Positions 8,503-17,460 of a stretch of DNA of 64,000 bases are shown piece by piece. Within the stretch, counting starts at the first letter, position 1, and the number at the start of each line of letters is the position of its first letter. Source of the DNA: an uncultured Helicobacteraceae bacterium (GTDB taxonomy: Bacteria > Campylobacterota > Campylobacteria > Campylobacterales > Helicobacteraceae). The stretch is from positions 107,660 through 171,659 of the forward strand of contig CAMWQM010000002.1 of NCBI GenBank assembly GCA_947176375.1, written 5' to 3'. The notes under the pieces were generated by a model that was not told the DNA's origin, made no database searches, and worked only from the letters and a program-made list of their open reading frames with translations. The translations under genes and the position numbers were made by a program.

Positions 8503-8808
8503 GATTCTATAATTTTTTGGGCTAATTAATTTGGATAAATTGATTTAGAAATATTTTAAAGTATTTGTGCTATCTCAGTATTTACCTTTATTGTATGGTA
8601 AAATGTGGAATCTAAATCTAACTAATTTAAAAGTTTTATATATTTTATGCTAGTATGGCAAAGCTATTTTATTGGCTTATTTTTAATAAATTATCATAAA
8701 TAGCATGTTTGTTAGATAAATAAAATAATTTTTATCAATTAGTTTTTAATGTCGATATACAAAAACTTTAAGAGGAAACTCTTAAAAAATATTTTTAAGG
8801 AGTTGAAT
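8503..8808 (+). other. Intergenic region and 5' leader of the next outer-membrane gene
   Basis: This 306-nt stretch has no gene. Its last 50 nt form the leader of the gene at 8809: a GAAA-tetraloop hairpin (8768-8785), then an A/T-rich spacer and the ribosome-binding site AAGGAG. A longer upstream in-frame start (8749) would read through the hairpin and is less likely. Confidence 0.6.
8768..8785 (+). promoter_or_regulatory. 5'-leader hairpin with GAAA tetraloop
   Basis: TTAAGAG-GAAA-CTCTTAA forms a perfect 7-bp stem with a GNRA-type loop, 24 nt before the start codon at 8809. A 5' stem-loop like this can protect an outer-membrane mRNA from decay, as known for ompA in E. coli. Its role here is inferred. 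Confidence 0.5.
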
Positions 8809-9387
8809 ATGAAAAAATTTTTAGCTTTAGCAGTAATTTGTTGTGCAATGGCACAAGCAAAGATGTTTGTTGGTGTAGATGGTGGCTTTACATTTGATGG
8901 TAGTGCTTCAAATGGCAAGACAAACGCATCAATTTATAACTCAAACTATGATGGTAGATTTGATTCACATGGTTGGGATGTAGATATTGTATTTGGTGCA
9001 GAGAGCTTTGCAGGGGACTATTTTGGTGCTCGTGCATTCTTGGATTTAGGTTATTTTAATGGCTTAAATCATAATAGAAATTCAATTGATATAACAGGTA
9101 ATGCTGATGTTATGATTAATTTCTTAAAATCTGGCTCATTTACTTGGGGTGTATTTGGCGGTCTTGGTATAGGATATAAATATTCATTTGCTTATGGAAA
9201 CTTTGATAATGGTCAAGGTTACGCACCATTCTTTGGTAGAACAGGTATGAGCTTTGGAATAGGTGGTAATAGTAGAATCGACTTAACAGTTAGACTTCCT
9301 ATTATGGGCTGGAAAGTGCATGGAAACAATGGTAGTGGTGTTTCTGCTCCACTAGATTTCCAAGTTGGATATAAATTCTTATTCTAA
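8809..9387 (+). CDS. Small outer-membrane beta-barrel protein
   Basis: With the start at 8809 (AAGGAG upstream) the protein has 192 residues and a clean signal peptide, MKKFLALAVICCAMAQA, probably cut after AQA or AKM. The mature part is made of short amphipathic strands rich in glycine and aromatic residues (GVDGGFTFDG, WGVFGGLGIGYKYSF) and ends ...VGYKFLF with a terminal phenylalanine. This is typical of a small 8-stranded porin-like or OmpA-barrel fold found widely in Helicobacter. Codon use is biased and the leader is strong, suggesting high expression. A specific function cannot be named. A hairpin follows the stop codon. Confidence 0.75.
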   Translation: MKKFLALAVICCAMAQAKMFVGVDGGFTFDGSASNGKTNASIYNSNYDGRFDSHGWDVDIVFGAESFAGDYFGARAFLDLGYFNGLNHNRNSIDITGNADVMINFLKSGSFTWGVFGGLGIGYKYSFAYGNFDNGQGYAPFFGRTGMSFGIGGNSRIDLTVRLPIMGWKVHGNNGSGVSAPLDFQVGYKFLF

Positions 9388-9397
9388 ATATTAGCAA

Positions 9398-9422
9398 TTA
9401 AAAGGGGATTTTCCCCTTTTAA
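9398..9422 (+). terminator. Stem-loop terminator after the outer-membrane gene
   Basis: TTAAAAGGGG and CCCCTTTTAA form a perfect 10-bp stem around an ATTTT loop, 11 nt after the stop codon at 9387. The tail is TGTTTTTGG, a modest U-tract. Confidence 0.8.
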
Positions 9423-9877
9423 TGTTTTTGGTTTATTCCCTCTAATCTTTTAATAACAAACAAAATTCATAAATATTTTTTATACATTTTTTCTAAAAAA
9501 TTATTTAAATACAGCATTAAAGATTTAGAAACTAAATGAAATATTAAAATAGTAAGCAAATTGATAAACTTAATTTTAAAGCTAGATTCTAAAATAATGT
9601 GAAATCTAAGCTATCCACTAGAATCAAATCATATTTATATAATCCATAATACCAAAACTTATTTGATTTTAGGCTATAAATAAGTTTTTAAAAATAAACA
9701 TTAATTTGTATGGAATCTAATGTCTAAATCATAATAAATCACCACTTTTGATTCTGTAAAATCCATTAACTTAACCATAAGGCTATACAAGTTTATTGTA
9801 GAATCTAACAAGGCTTTATTTTTAATTTTTAAGACAAACTAAAATAGCCAAATATAATAAATTAAGCATAGAGCACT
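9423..9877 (+). other. Intergenic stretch without a recognisable gene
   Basis: This AT-rich stretch separates two convergent transcripts. I see no open frame with coding character. It holds three copies of the GAATCTA/TAGATTC heptamer (near 9583, 9713 and 9801). Confidence 0.5.
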
Positions 9878-10666
9878 TTATTCATAGTTGCTTAATTGCT
9901 TAATCCCTTTTTGAGAGCAAATTCGGCATGTTTTATTCATTTTTATTTCAATGGTTTTAAAATTCATAGTTTTTAGATTAATACTAAGAAGTTTGTTTGT
10001 AAGCAAATCCCCGATATTTAGCAAATATTTTATAGCTTCACTTGCTTGTAAAGCTCCTAGCACTCCAGGAACTACGCCAAAAAGCCCAGCCTTAAATCTA
10101 GGATTTAGTTCATTTGGTGGTGGTGCTTCAAACGCACACGCAAAACAAGCACTTTTCTTTGGTAAAATTGTCATAATCTGCCCGCTAAATTCATAGATTC
10201 CAGCATGAGAAAATGCCTTATTTCCTAAAATGCAAGCATCGTTTATTAAAAATTTTGCAGCAAAATTATCTGTCGCATCGATTATAAAATCATAAGGTGC
10301 GATAAAATCTAGGATATTATCTTTAGAAATTTTTTCTTTATAAATATTAAATTTTGTCCTATCATTTACCTTTGAGAGCTTTGTAAGGGCTGAATCTACC
10401 TTATGTTCATCAAGGTTTTCCATGTTATGTAAAATCTGCCTTTGAAGATTGCTTAAATCGACTTTATCAAAATCAATAATTCCAATTTTCCCAATTCCAG
10501 CAGCAGTGAGATAGAACGCATTTGGAGAGCCAAGCCCTCCAGCCCCTATGATTAATACTGATGAATTAAACAGCTTCACTTGCCCTGCTTCGCCTACTTC
10601 ATTTAACATTAAATGCCTAATATAGCGGAATTTATCATTTTCATTTAGCATATCGTTTTTATCCAA
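9878..10666 (-). CDS. ThiF/MoeB/HesA-type adenylyltransferase
   Basis: This is an E1-like enzyme that adenylates the C-terminus of a small sulfur-carrier protein (ThiS, MoaD or similar). The nucleotide loop is VLIIGAGGLGSPNAFYL (about residues 37-53), followed by the D-x-D-x-V-x-x-S-N-L-Q-R-Q motif. Four zinc cysteines sit in CFAC and CRIC. The 262 residues match MoeB/ThiF without a rhodanese domain. Its 5' end overlaps the metallo-hydrolase gene by about 22 nt, so the two are cotranscribed. Sequence alone does not tell whether thiamine, molybdopterin or another pathway is served. Confidence 0.88.
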   Translation of the reverse strand: MDKNDMLNENDKFRYIRHLMLNEVGEAGQVKLFNSSVLIIGAGGLGSPNAFYLTAAGIGKIGIIDFDKVDLSNLQRQILHNMENLDEHKVDSALTKLSKVNDRTKFNIYKEKISKDNILDFIAPYDFIIDATDNFAAKFLINDACILGNKAFSHAGIYEFSGQIMTILPKKSACFACAFEAPPPNELNPRFKAGLFGVVPGVLGALQASEAIKYLLNIGDLLTNKLLSINLKTMNFKTIEIKMNKTCRICSQKGIKQLSNYE

Positions 10667-11349
10667 GTATCAATAATTTTTTGTTCTTCTTTTATCGTTG
10701 TGCTTTCGCCGTGTCCTGGATATAAAGCCATATTATATGGGATATTTTTAAATTTTTTTAAAGAGGCTATCATATCTTCCTTGTTAGAGTAGGGGAAGTC
10801 GCTTCGTCCAATACTTCGCTTGAAAATAAAATCTCCACTAAAAATAAAATCTCCTATTTTTATCATACTGCAACCCGGCGTATGTCCAGGAAAAAACATA
10901 AACTCAACCTCTATAATTTCACTAGATTCTATCATATTTGATTTGGTTGATGCAGTTTTGCTATTAGATTCTACTTTACTTTTAGATTCTAAATCTTTTT
11001 CACCATCTTTAATTAATCCATTTTTATTAAAATAAAATATCTGATTATTTTCCACTTTTATATCCGCAGGATAAGGATTGAGATTTAGATTAAAGCAATC
11101 ACTCTCAAGCATAAAGCAATCCTCTTTTGGGCAAAGAAGTGGAATGTCAAATTTAGCCTTCAATTCATAGTTACACCAAATATGGTCGAAATGCCCATGA
11201 GTGTTTAAAATAGCAATTGGATGTTTGGTAGATTCTACAACCCAGCCTGTGCTATCCATTCCGGGGTCGATGATGAAATCCCCGATATTTGTTTGTAAAA
11301 TATAGCAATTTGTTTGGTAGATTCCAAATGCCTTTTGAAGTAAGTTCAT
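10645..11349 (-). CDS. Metallo-beta-lactamase-fold hydrolase (glyoxalase II-like)
   Basis: The protein has the HxHxDH metal motif as THGHFDHIW (about residues 50-58), later metal ligands in FFPGHTPGCS and SGDFIF, and a terminal YPGHGE. This pattern is usual for small glyoxalase-II-like or persulfide dioxygenase-like hydrolases. Between residues about 110 and 145 there is an extra polar S/K/E-rich insertion, longer than in most relatives. The length is 234 residues. It is the first gene of the pair with the MoeB/ThiF enzyme. The exact substrate is unknown. Confidence 0.85.
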   Translation of the reverse strand: MNLLQKAFGIYQTNCYILQTNIGDFIIDPGMDSTGWVVESTKHPIAILNTHGHFDHIWCNYELKAKFDIPLLCPKEDCFMLESDCFNLNLNPYPADIKVENNQIFYFNKNGLIKDGEKDLESKSKVESNSKTASTKSNMIESSEIIEVEFMFFPGHTPGCSMIKIGDFIFSGDFIFKRSIGRSDFPYSNKEDMIASLKKFKNIPYNMALYPGHGESTTIKEEQKIIDTWIKTIC

Positions 11350-11435
11350 ACAATACCTTTAAAATATTTTAAAAAATGTAATTCTATGTTAATTTTGATA
11401 AAATCACAAATCTAAATTAAGCAAAAAGATGAAAA

Positions 11436-12491
11436 ATGAAAAAATATGGCGATACACACAGATTCTACACAATCAATGAGGATTTCAGGAAGCCTTTTGC
11501 AAGAGATAGGGACAGAGTTATACATTGTGCTTCATTTAGGCGACTAGAATATAAAACGCAAGTTTTTTTAAATATTGAGGGAGATTATTTTAGGACGAGA
11601 CTAACGCATACTATTGAAGTTAGCCAGATTGCAAGGGCAATTGCTAGTAATTGTGCTTTAGATGAAAATTTAAGCGAAGTTATTGCTTTAAGCCACGATT
11701 TGGGACATACACCTTTTGGACATTCTGGTGGAGATGAGCTAGATAGAATCTTAAAAGATAGTGGTTTTAAAAATGGTTTTGAGCATAATTTTCAGTCTTT
11801 TCGCGTTGTTACAAATTTAGAAAAAAGATATAAGAAATTTAATGGGCTTAATCTTACTTTTGCAACGCTAGAGGGAATCTTAAAGCATTCAAAGCCATAT
11901 TTTAAGCCTTTTTTTAGCCCTAAAATTATTGAGGATTTTTCGCTTGATTTAGAGCCACGAGATGAAGCAAAAATTGTTGATTTAAGCGATGAGATAGCCT
12001 ATATTAGCCATGATATTGATGATGGGATAAAGCAGGGCTTGATTAGCTTTGATATATTAGAGGGTAATAAAATTGTAAAAGAAATTATTAAAAACATCAT
12101 AAAAGAGGGAATTAAAAAAGATGATAAAATTTTTAGATACCGCTTTAGTTCGGCATTAATTAGCTTTCTAATTACAAATATTATTAAAAATTATAAAGAA
12201 AACAACAAAATAAAATATGATGAAGAAGTTGCCTTAAATCTCTCTAAATTAAAGCAGATTTTATTTAAAAACCTCTATCGCCACGAGGAAATCAAGCGAA
12301 AAATGTTTTTTGGAAAGCTTTGTATTAGAAATTTATTTAATGATTTTATGAACGACAAAGAGATTCTGCCAAAGGAATTGAGGGAAAAAATCGCATTAGG
12401 CTATAAACATCATCGTATTGTAAGTGATTATATTGCCTCAATGACTGATAGATATGCAATAAAATTATATAAGGAGCTTCATATTGGATAA
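11436..12491 (+). CDS. dgt: Deoxyguanosinetriphosphate triphosphohydrolase-like HD protein
   Basis: This HD-domain enzyme releases triphosphate from dNTPs. Family blocks are present in order: FRKPFARDRDRVIHCASFRR at the N-terminus, TRLTHTIEVSQIAR (first metal histidine), the catalytic HD in LSHDLGHTPFGHSGG (about residues 85-99), and DEIAYISHDIDDG (about 181-193). The 351 residues fit the short type-2 dGTPase-like group of Campylobacterota. It overlaps argD by 8 nt. Symbol dgt is used by family; the substrate preference is not shown by the sequence. Confidence 0.92.
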   Translation: MKKYGDTHRFYTINEDFRKPFARDRDRVIHCASFRRLEYKTQVFLNIEGDYFRTRLTHTIEVSQIARAIASNCALDENLSEVIALSHDLGHTPFGHSGGDELDRILKDSGFKNGFEHNFQSFRVVTNLEKRYKKFNGLNLTFATLEGILKHSKPYFKPFFSPKIIEDFSLDLEPRDEAKIVDLSDEIAYISHDIDDGIKQGLISFDILEGNKIVKEIIKNIIKEGIKKDDKIFRYRFSSALISFLITNIIKNYKENNKIKYDEEVALNLSKLKQILFKNLYRHEEIKRKMFFGKLCIRNLFNDFMNDKEILPKELREKIALGYKHHRIVSDYIASMTDRYAIKLYKELHIG

Positions 12492-13662
12492 TTTAGAAAA
12501 AATGGATAAAGAATATGTTTTTGGCACTTATGCTAGGGATTATACGCATTTTACGCGTGGCAGAGGGGCTAGAATCTATACAAATGATAATATTGAATTT
12601 ATAGATTTTAGTTCAGGCATTGGGGTGAATTCCCTAGGGTACGCAAATAAAGGGCTAGTTGAAGTAATTAGCACTCAAGCAGGGAAGATTCTGCATTCTT
12701 CAAATTTATTTTTAATAGAGCCTCAAGCAAGATTAGCCAAAAAAATAGTTGAGCTTAGCGGTTATAAAATGAAAGTTTTTTTTAGTAATTCTGGACTAGA
12801 GGCGAATGAATGTGCTATCAAGCTTGCTAGAAAATATGGTGAGAATAAAAATAGATTCAAGATTATTACTTTAAAAAATAGTTTTCACGGGCGAAGTATT
12901 GCCACACTAAAGGCTTGTGCGCAGGATAAAATGCACAAGCATTTCTCTCCATTCCCAGATGGATTTATTTATGCAAATGATATTAAAGAAGCAATGACTT
13001 TAGCAAAGGAGGATGGTAAAGTAGTTGGGATTATGCTTGAGCTTATTCAAGGTGAGGGGGGAGTTAGGGCATTTGATAAAAATGAGGTTTTAGAGTTAAG
13101 TCAATTTTGCAAAAATAATGATATTTTATTAATGATTGATGAGGTGCAGAGTGGAATCTATCGCAGTGGGGAGTTTTTAGCTTCTCAAGTTTATAATATT
13201 AGCCCTGATATTATATCGCTTGCAAAAGGTTTGGCTGGTGGGATTCCAATAGGAGCTACAATTAGTTCAAAAGATGTGTTTGAGATAGGTGACCATGGAA
13301 GCACTTTTGGGGGGAATTTCCTCTCAACTTCCGCTAGTTTATATGTGCTAGATGCTCTAGATTCTTATAAAAAAAGCGGTGATTTGGCTCTAAACATAGA
13401 GCTTTTTGAAAACTATTTATTTGAGTTAAAAAATAATTTTAGCAATATTATTTTAGATGTCAGCGGACTTGGCTTTATGCGAGGATTGAGATTAATAAAT
13501 GATGAAGTTTTGGCAAATATATTAAATTTAGCCAAAAAACACAGAATCTTAGTGCTAAAATCTGGCAATGCCACACTAAGATTCCTCCCACCTATAAACA
13601 TTAGCAAAGATGAGATAATAGAGGGATTTAGTCGTTTAAAAGGAGTATTGCTAGAGTTATGA
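12484..13662 (+). CDS. argD: Acetylornithine/succinyldiaminopimelate aminotransferase
   Basis: This PLP-dependent class III aminotransferase of arginine (and possibly lysine) synthesis shows FSSGIGVNSLGY near the N-terminus, FFSNSGLEANECAIKLAR, FHGRSIATL, the PLP-phosphate region DEVQSGIYRSG and the catalytic lysine in SLAKGLAGGIPIGA (near residue 245). The last part, GLGFMRGL and NATLRFLPPINI, also fits. Length 392 residues. It overlaps dgt upstream and the MidA-type gene downstream (4 nt), so these three genes form one transcript. Confidence 0.95.
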   Translation: MDNLEKMDKEYVFGTYARDYTHFTRGRGARIYTNDNIEFIDFSSGIGVNSLGYANKGLVEVISTQAGKILHSSNLFLIEPQARLAKKIVELSGYKMKVFFSNSGLEANECAIKLARKYGENKNRFKIITLKNSFHGRSIATLKACAQDKMHKHFSPFPDGFIYANDIKEAMTLAKEDGKVVGIMLELIQGEGGVRAFDKNEVLELSQFCKNNDILLMIDEVQSGIYRSGEFLASQVYNISPDIISLAKGLAGGIPIGATISSKDVFEIGDHGSTFGGNFLSTSASLYVLDALDSYKKSGDLALNIELFENYLFELKNNFSNIILDVSGLGFMRGLRLINDEVLANILNLAKKHRILVLKSGNATLRFLPPINISKDEIIEGFSRLKGVLLEL

Positions 13663-14615
13663 TGCGTCCTTTTTCGGTAGTTTTTTATGAGTGGGTTAGT
13701 GAGTATTATAAAAGTGCGAGTATAGGCAAAAATGGGGATTTTTATACTGCGGTTAGTGCTTCTAAATTCTTTGGTGGGAGTTTAGCTAAACTTATCATTG
13801 AAAAATTAGAATCTAGCACACTAACACTACCTCTGCATATTGTTGATATTGGCGGGAATAATGCTAATTTGTTAAGTGATATTATCGATTTTTTAGAGAG
13901 CATTAGTGAGGGTGTGGTGGAGCATTGTAAATTCATTTTAATTGAGACAAACGCCACACATTGCACAGATAATAGAATCTTACAGATTAAACATCTTTCA
14001 TCTTTCACTTTGGAAAATAATGCTATTTTTATTGCAAATGAGCTTTTTGATGCTCTGCCTTGTGAAATATATAGCAATGGTAAGATTTTATATTTAGATT
14101 CAAACTTTAAATATGATTTTCTCCCATCTTCACAGCGAATAAATTTAGTAGCAAAATTTGCAAATATCACTAGAGGAGAGATTCCGCTTAGTTATTTTGA
14201 CCTTTGTGTTGAATTAATAAAATCGAATCCAAAAAATTATAAATGGTTGTTTTTGGCTTTTGATTATGGCGATAAAATTCCGCAAAATAGTATTACAATG
14301 AGAATCTTTCACAATCATAAAGTAGAATCTTTAAGTAAAATAATTTCTAATTTAAATTTATATTTTAAAAAAAGTGATATTACTTACAATGTCCCATTTA
14401 GCATTTTGCAGAAAGCTTTTAGCGAGATTGGTGCAAAAGAAATTCTATTTAAACGGCAAGATTTAGCATTGATAGAGGATTTTAAAATTTTTGATTTAGT
14501 GCAAGATTTTTATAATAGCGTTCCAAAAGCATTATATGTTAGAGAAAGCAATAAAATAAAAACTCTACTTTCGATAAGTTCTAAATTTAAATTAGCAATT
14601 TATAGCAATTTTTAA
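13659..14615 (+). CDS. SAM-dependent methyltransferase, MidA/NDUFAF7-like
   Basis: The N-terminus MMRPFSVVFYEWVSEYY followed by IGKNGDFYTAVSASKFFGG is characteristic of the MidA/NDUFAF7 arginine-methyltransferase family (COG1565). A Rossmann-like SAM loop follows at IVDIGGNNANLL, and the conserved F-I-A-N-E-L-F-D-A-L-P block lies near residue 125. In mitochondria the relative methylates complex I. The bacterial role is not established; the nearness to petABC may be chance. Length 318 residues, shorter than the mitochondrial protein. The start overlaps the argD stop. Confidence 0.85.
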   Translation: MMRPFSVVFYEWVSEYYKSASIGKNGDFYTAVSASKFFGGSLAKLIIEKLESSTLTLPLHIVDIGGNNANLLSDIIDFLESISEGVVEHCKFILIETNATHCTDNRILQIKHLSSFTLENNAIFIANELFDALPCEIYSNGKILYLDSNFKYDFLPSSQRINLVAKFANITRGEIPLSYFDLCVELIKSNPKNYKWLFLAFDYGDKIPQNSITMRIFHNHKVESLSKIISNLNLYFKKSDITYNVPFSILQKAFSEIGAKEILFKRQDLALIEDFKIFDLVQDFYNSVPKALYVRESNKIKTLLSISSKFKLAIYSNF

Positions 14616-14673
14616 AAGAAATTTATAATATAATATTAACCTCATTTTTACTAAATCAATATTAGGGGGTTAA

Positions 14674-15177
14674 ATGGAAGAAAATGTTAATAGACGTGAC
14701 TTTCTAGGAATGAGCTTAGCTGCAATAGCTGCTGTTGGTGCAGCTGCCTCATTGGTTGCTATGAAAAAAAGCTGGGATCCACTTCCTAGCGTTGTGGCTG
14801 GTGGCTTTACTAGCGTTGATATATCCCAATTAGCTGCAGGAGAATTAAAAACCTTTGAGTGGCGAGGACAGCCTGTTTATGTTATTAAAAAGGCTAGTGA
14901 TGACCCAAAAGTTGAAGGAAGAGATTTTGAGATAAATGGTGAAGTTTATAGCGTAGGTTTACAGGTTTGCACACATCTAGGCTGTATCCCTCAATATTTT
15001 GCAGATAAAAAAGAATTTGTTTGTGCTTGTCATGGCGGTGTATTTAGCTCATCTGGTAAGAATATGTCTGGTCCACCACCACGACCCATGGATATTCCAC
15101 CATTTAATATTGATGGGACAAAATTAGTTTTTGGCGAAGAAGGCGAAGTTTATAAGCAGTTAATTGCTAAAGCATAA
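14674..15177 (+). CDS. petA: Ubiquinol/menaquinol-cytochrome c reductase Rieske subunit
   Basis: This is the iron-sulfur subunit of the bc1 complex. A twin-arginine signal anchor (NRRDFLGMSLAAIAAVGAAA) is followed by the Rieske domain. Box I is C99-T-H101-L-G-C104 and box II is C117-A-C119-H120-G; C99, H101, C117 and H120 bind the 2Fe-2S cluster and C104/C119 form the disulfide. The GPPPRP loop is also present. Length 167 residues. It is the first gene of petABC, preceded by AGGGGGT. Confidence 0.97.
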   Translation: MEENVNRRDFLGMSLAAIAAVGAAASLVAMKKSWDPLPSVVAGGFTSVDISQLAAGELKTFEWRGQPVYVIKKASDDPKVEGRDFEINGEVYSVGLQVCTHLGCIPQYFADKKEFVCACHGGVFSSSGKNMSGPPPRPMDIPPFNIDGTKLVFGEEGEVYKQLIAKA

Positions 15178-15187
15178 AGGAGAGGTT

Positions 15188-16429
15188 ATGGCAGAATTTA
15201 AAAAAGCAGATGGTTTTATTGATTGGTTAGACCAACGACTAGCTGTTAGAACACTTACAAAAGTGTTGATGACGGAATATTGGATTCCAAAAAATATAAA
15301 TTGGCTATGGGCGATGGGTGTTGTTTTAGTAATACTTTTTACTTTACTTGTGGTATCTGGAATTTTCTTGTTAATGTATTATAAACCAGATATAAAGCTC
15401 GCATTTGATAGTGTGAATCTAACTATTATGAACGAAGTTGAGTTTGGTTGGTTATGGAGGCATATACACGCAGTTAGTGCTTCTTTGGTATTTTTGATTA
15501 TTTATATCCATATGCTTGTGGCAATCTATTATGGCTCTTATAAGCGAGGGCGAGAGATGATTTGGATAACAGGAATGCTACTTTTTGTGTTATTTTCTGC
15601 AGAAGCATTTAGTGGATATATGCTACCTTGGGGGCAAATGAGCTTTTGGGCTGCAAAGGTTATAACAGATTTATTTAGCAAGATCCCATTTATTGGACCG
15701 GATTTGGTTGTTTGGATTCGAGGTAATTTTATCCCAGCTGACGCAACTTTAACAAGATTCTTTATGCTTCATGTATTTTTACTTCCACTAATTATTATGA
15801 TTATGATTGTAGTGCATTTCTATTCACTTAGAATCCCTCATGTTAATAATCAAGATGGTGAGGATTTGGATTTTGATAGAGAAGTAGAAAAATATAAAAA
15901 TGGTAAAAAAGCAGAATCTAAAATTGTAGCATTTTGGCCTGATTTCCTATCAAAAGATATTTTTGTAATATGTGTATTTATGATACTTGTATTTTATCTA
16001 GTATGTTTTAATTATAATTTTGCAATGGACCCTATTAACTTTGACCCAGCAGATACGCTAAAAACCCCTGCACATATTTACCCAGAATGGTATTTCTTAT
16101 GGAGTTATGAGATTTTAAGAGGATTTTATATGAGCGAATCTTTAGGTTTGATATTTTTTGGAATTGCTCAAGTAATATTCTTCTTAATGCCACTTTTAGA
16201 TAGAAGTCCTGTTGTTGCTCCAGCACATAAACGCCCTATGTTTTTAGTATGGTTTTTTATCTTAATAGCTGATTTAATAGTGCTAACAATATTTGGTAAG
16301 TTACCACCAGAAGGAATAAATAACTATGTTGGTTTTGTCGCTGCTATTGTTTTTATAATTTTAATTGTAGTTTTGCCTATTATTACAAAAATAGAGAAAA
16401 ATTATTATTGTAATGGAGGTATAAAATGA
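15188..16429 (+). CDS. petB: Cytochrome b of the bc1 complex
   Basis: This polytopic cytochrome b carries two haem b groups and the quinone sites. The start at 15188 is preferred because AAGGAGAGG lies just before it; an in-frame start 24 nt upstream lies inside petA. Four haem histidines are found in the pairs WRHIHAVS/IYIHML and MLHVFLLP/VVHFYS. The Qo-site motif PEWYFL is at about residue 300. The protein is one continuous b-type chain (413 residues), as in Helicobacter and Campylobacter, and not split as in cyanobacteria. It overlaps petC by 4 nt (ATGA). Confidence 0.96.
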   Translation: MAEFKKADGFIDWLDQRLAVRTLTKVLMTEYWIPKNINWLWAMGVVLVILFTLLVVSGIFLLMYYKPDIKLAFDSVNLTIMNEVEFGWLWRHIHAVSASLVFLIIYIHMLVAIYYGSYKRGREMIWITGMLLFVLFSAEAFSGYMLPWGQMSFWAAKVITDLFSKIPFIGPDLVVWIRGNFIPADATLTRFFMLHVFLLPLIIMIMIVVHFYSLRIPHVNNQDGEDLDFDREVEKYKNGKKAESKIVAFWPDFLSKDIFVICVFMILVFYLVCFNYNFAMDPINFDPADTLKTPAHIYPEWYFLWSYEILRGFYMSESLGLIFFGIAQVIFFLMPLLDRSPVVAPAHKRPMFLVWFFILIADLIVLTIFGKLPPEGINNYVGFVAAIVFIILIVVLPIITKIEKNYYCNGGIK

Positions 16430-17412
16430 GTGCATTAAGAGAATTAAAGATTTTAGCATTTGTAGTTGTAGTAGTTGGGATTTTATATTGGGGTGTTGAG
16501 CCTCTAGCACACTCAGTATTTCACCCAAAGACAGCTCCAGCTGATTTTGCATTTAGTGATTTAGAAAAACTTCCTACAACAGGGAATATGGAAAATGGTA
16601 AAGTTCTAGTAAATACTTATTGTATAGCTTGTCACAATATAGAGAAAGAAGGTGTTGTAAATAATGATGTTGCACCTAGTGATTTGATAGCTGCTTATGG
16701 TGTTCTTCCGCCTGATTTATCAAATATTGGTGCGATTTATGAATCTAACTTCTTGGCAAATTTGATTAAAAAACCTACAAAAACTTTAAAAATGACTCAT
16801 AAATTTGAAAATGAAAAGAATCCTATGCCATTTCCTATGACCCCAACTCCTGTTAGTGATGCAGAAATCGGCGATATGGTAGCTTATTTTGTAAGTATTG
16901 GTGATAAAAATTTAGCTTCTAGTGTTGAAAATAATAAGGAATACACTACTAAATTAGACGCTATAAATAAAAGTGATATTAGTGAAGAAAACAAGAAAAA
17001 GCAAGCACTTGCTCTAAAATATCATATAGAAAATAAAGAGATTTTTATTTCTGCTTGCACAAGATGCCATAGTATGAAATATGATAATATTACTTCATCT
17101 ACACCGAGTAAGGATATACAAAACTATCTTGGTGCAAAAGCCCCAGATTTATCTATGATGATAAGAAGTAAGGGTGAGGAAACTTTAAGTAAATTTATAA
17201 ATGACCCACAAAAAACATTGGAAAATGCAGCTATGCCTAGAGTGGGGTTAAATGAATATAGTCAAGAAAAAGTTATAAAATACCTTGAAAGTATAGGTGA
17301 TAGCAAGAAAGAACAGAGAATTTTTGTTGGTAAGATTCTAATTGGCTTTATGATTATAATGTCAATTTTTGCATACCTATGGAAAAGAAAAATTTGGAGA
17401 GATTTGCATTAA
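16426..17412 (+). CDS. petC: Dihaem cytochrome c subunit of the bc1 complex
   Basis: In place of the usual cytochrome c1, Campylobacterota use a dihaem protein, and this one has two CxxCH motifs: C66-IA-C69-H70 and C211-TR-C214-H215. An N-terminal membrane anchor (residues about 10-23) and a C-terminal one (about 300-320) flank the periplasmic domains. Likely sixth ligands are methionines in NPMPFPM and AAMPRVG. The gene is last in petABC and is followed by a hairpin and a long gene-free stretch. Confidence 0.94.
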   Translation: MSALRELKILAFVVVVVGILYWGVEPLAHSVFHPKTAPADFAFSDLEKLPTTGNMENGKVLVNTYCIACHNIEKEGVVNNDVAPSDLIAAYGVLPPDLSNIGAIYESNFLANLIKKPTKTLKMTHKFENEKNPMPFPMTPTPVSDAEIGDMVAYFVSIGDKNLASSVENNKEYTTKLDAINKSDISEENKKKQALALKYHIENKEIFISACTRCHSMKYDNITSSTPSKDIQNYLGAKAPDLSMMIRSKGEETLSKFINDPQKTLENAAMPRVGLNEYSQEKVIKYLESIGDSKKEQRIFVGKILIGFMIIMSIFAYLWKRKIWRDLH

Positions 17413-17436
17413 TTTGTCCTTCTACTTTTTTAACAA

Positions 17437-17460
17437 TCTCTTGCTTTTATAAGTAAGAGA
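17437..17460 (+). terminator. Stem-loop after petC
   Basis: TCTCTTGCTT and AAGTAAGAGA form a 10-bp stem (one G-U) around TTAT, 25 nt after the petC stop. No long U-tract follows. Its sequence, including the preceding AACAA, is clearly related to the hairpin at 18732-18760. Confidence 0.6.
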
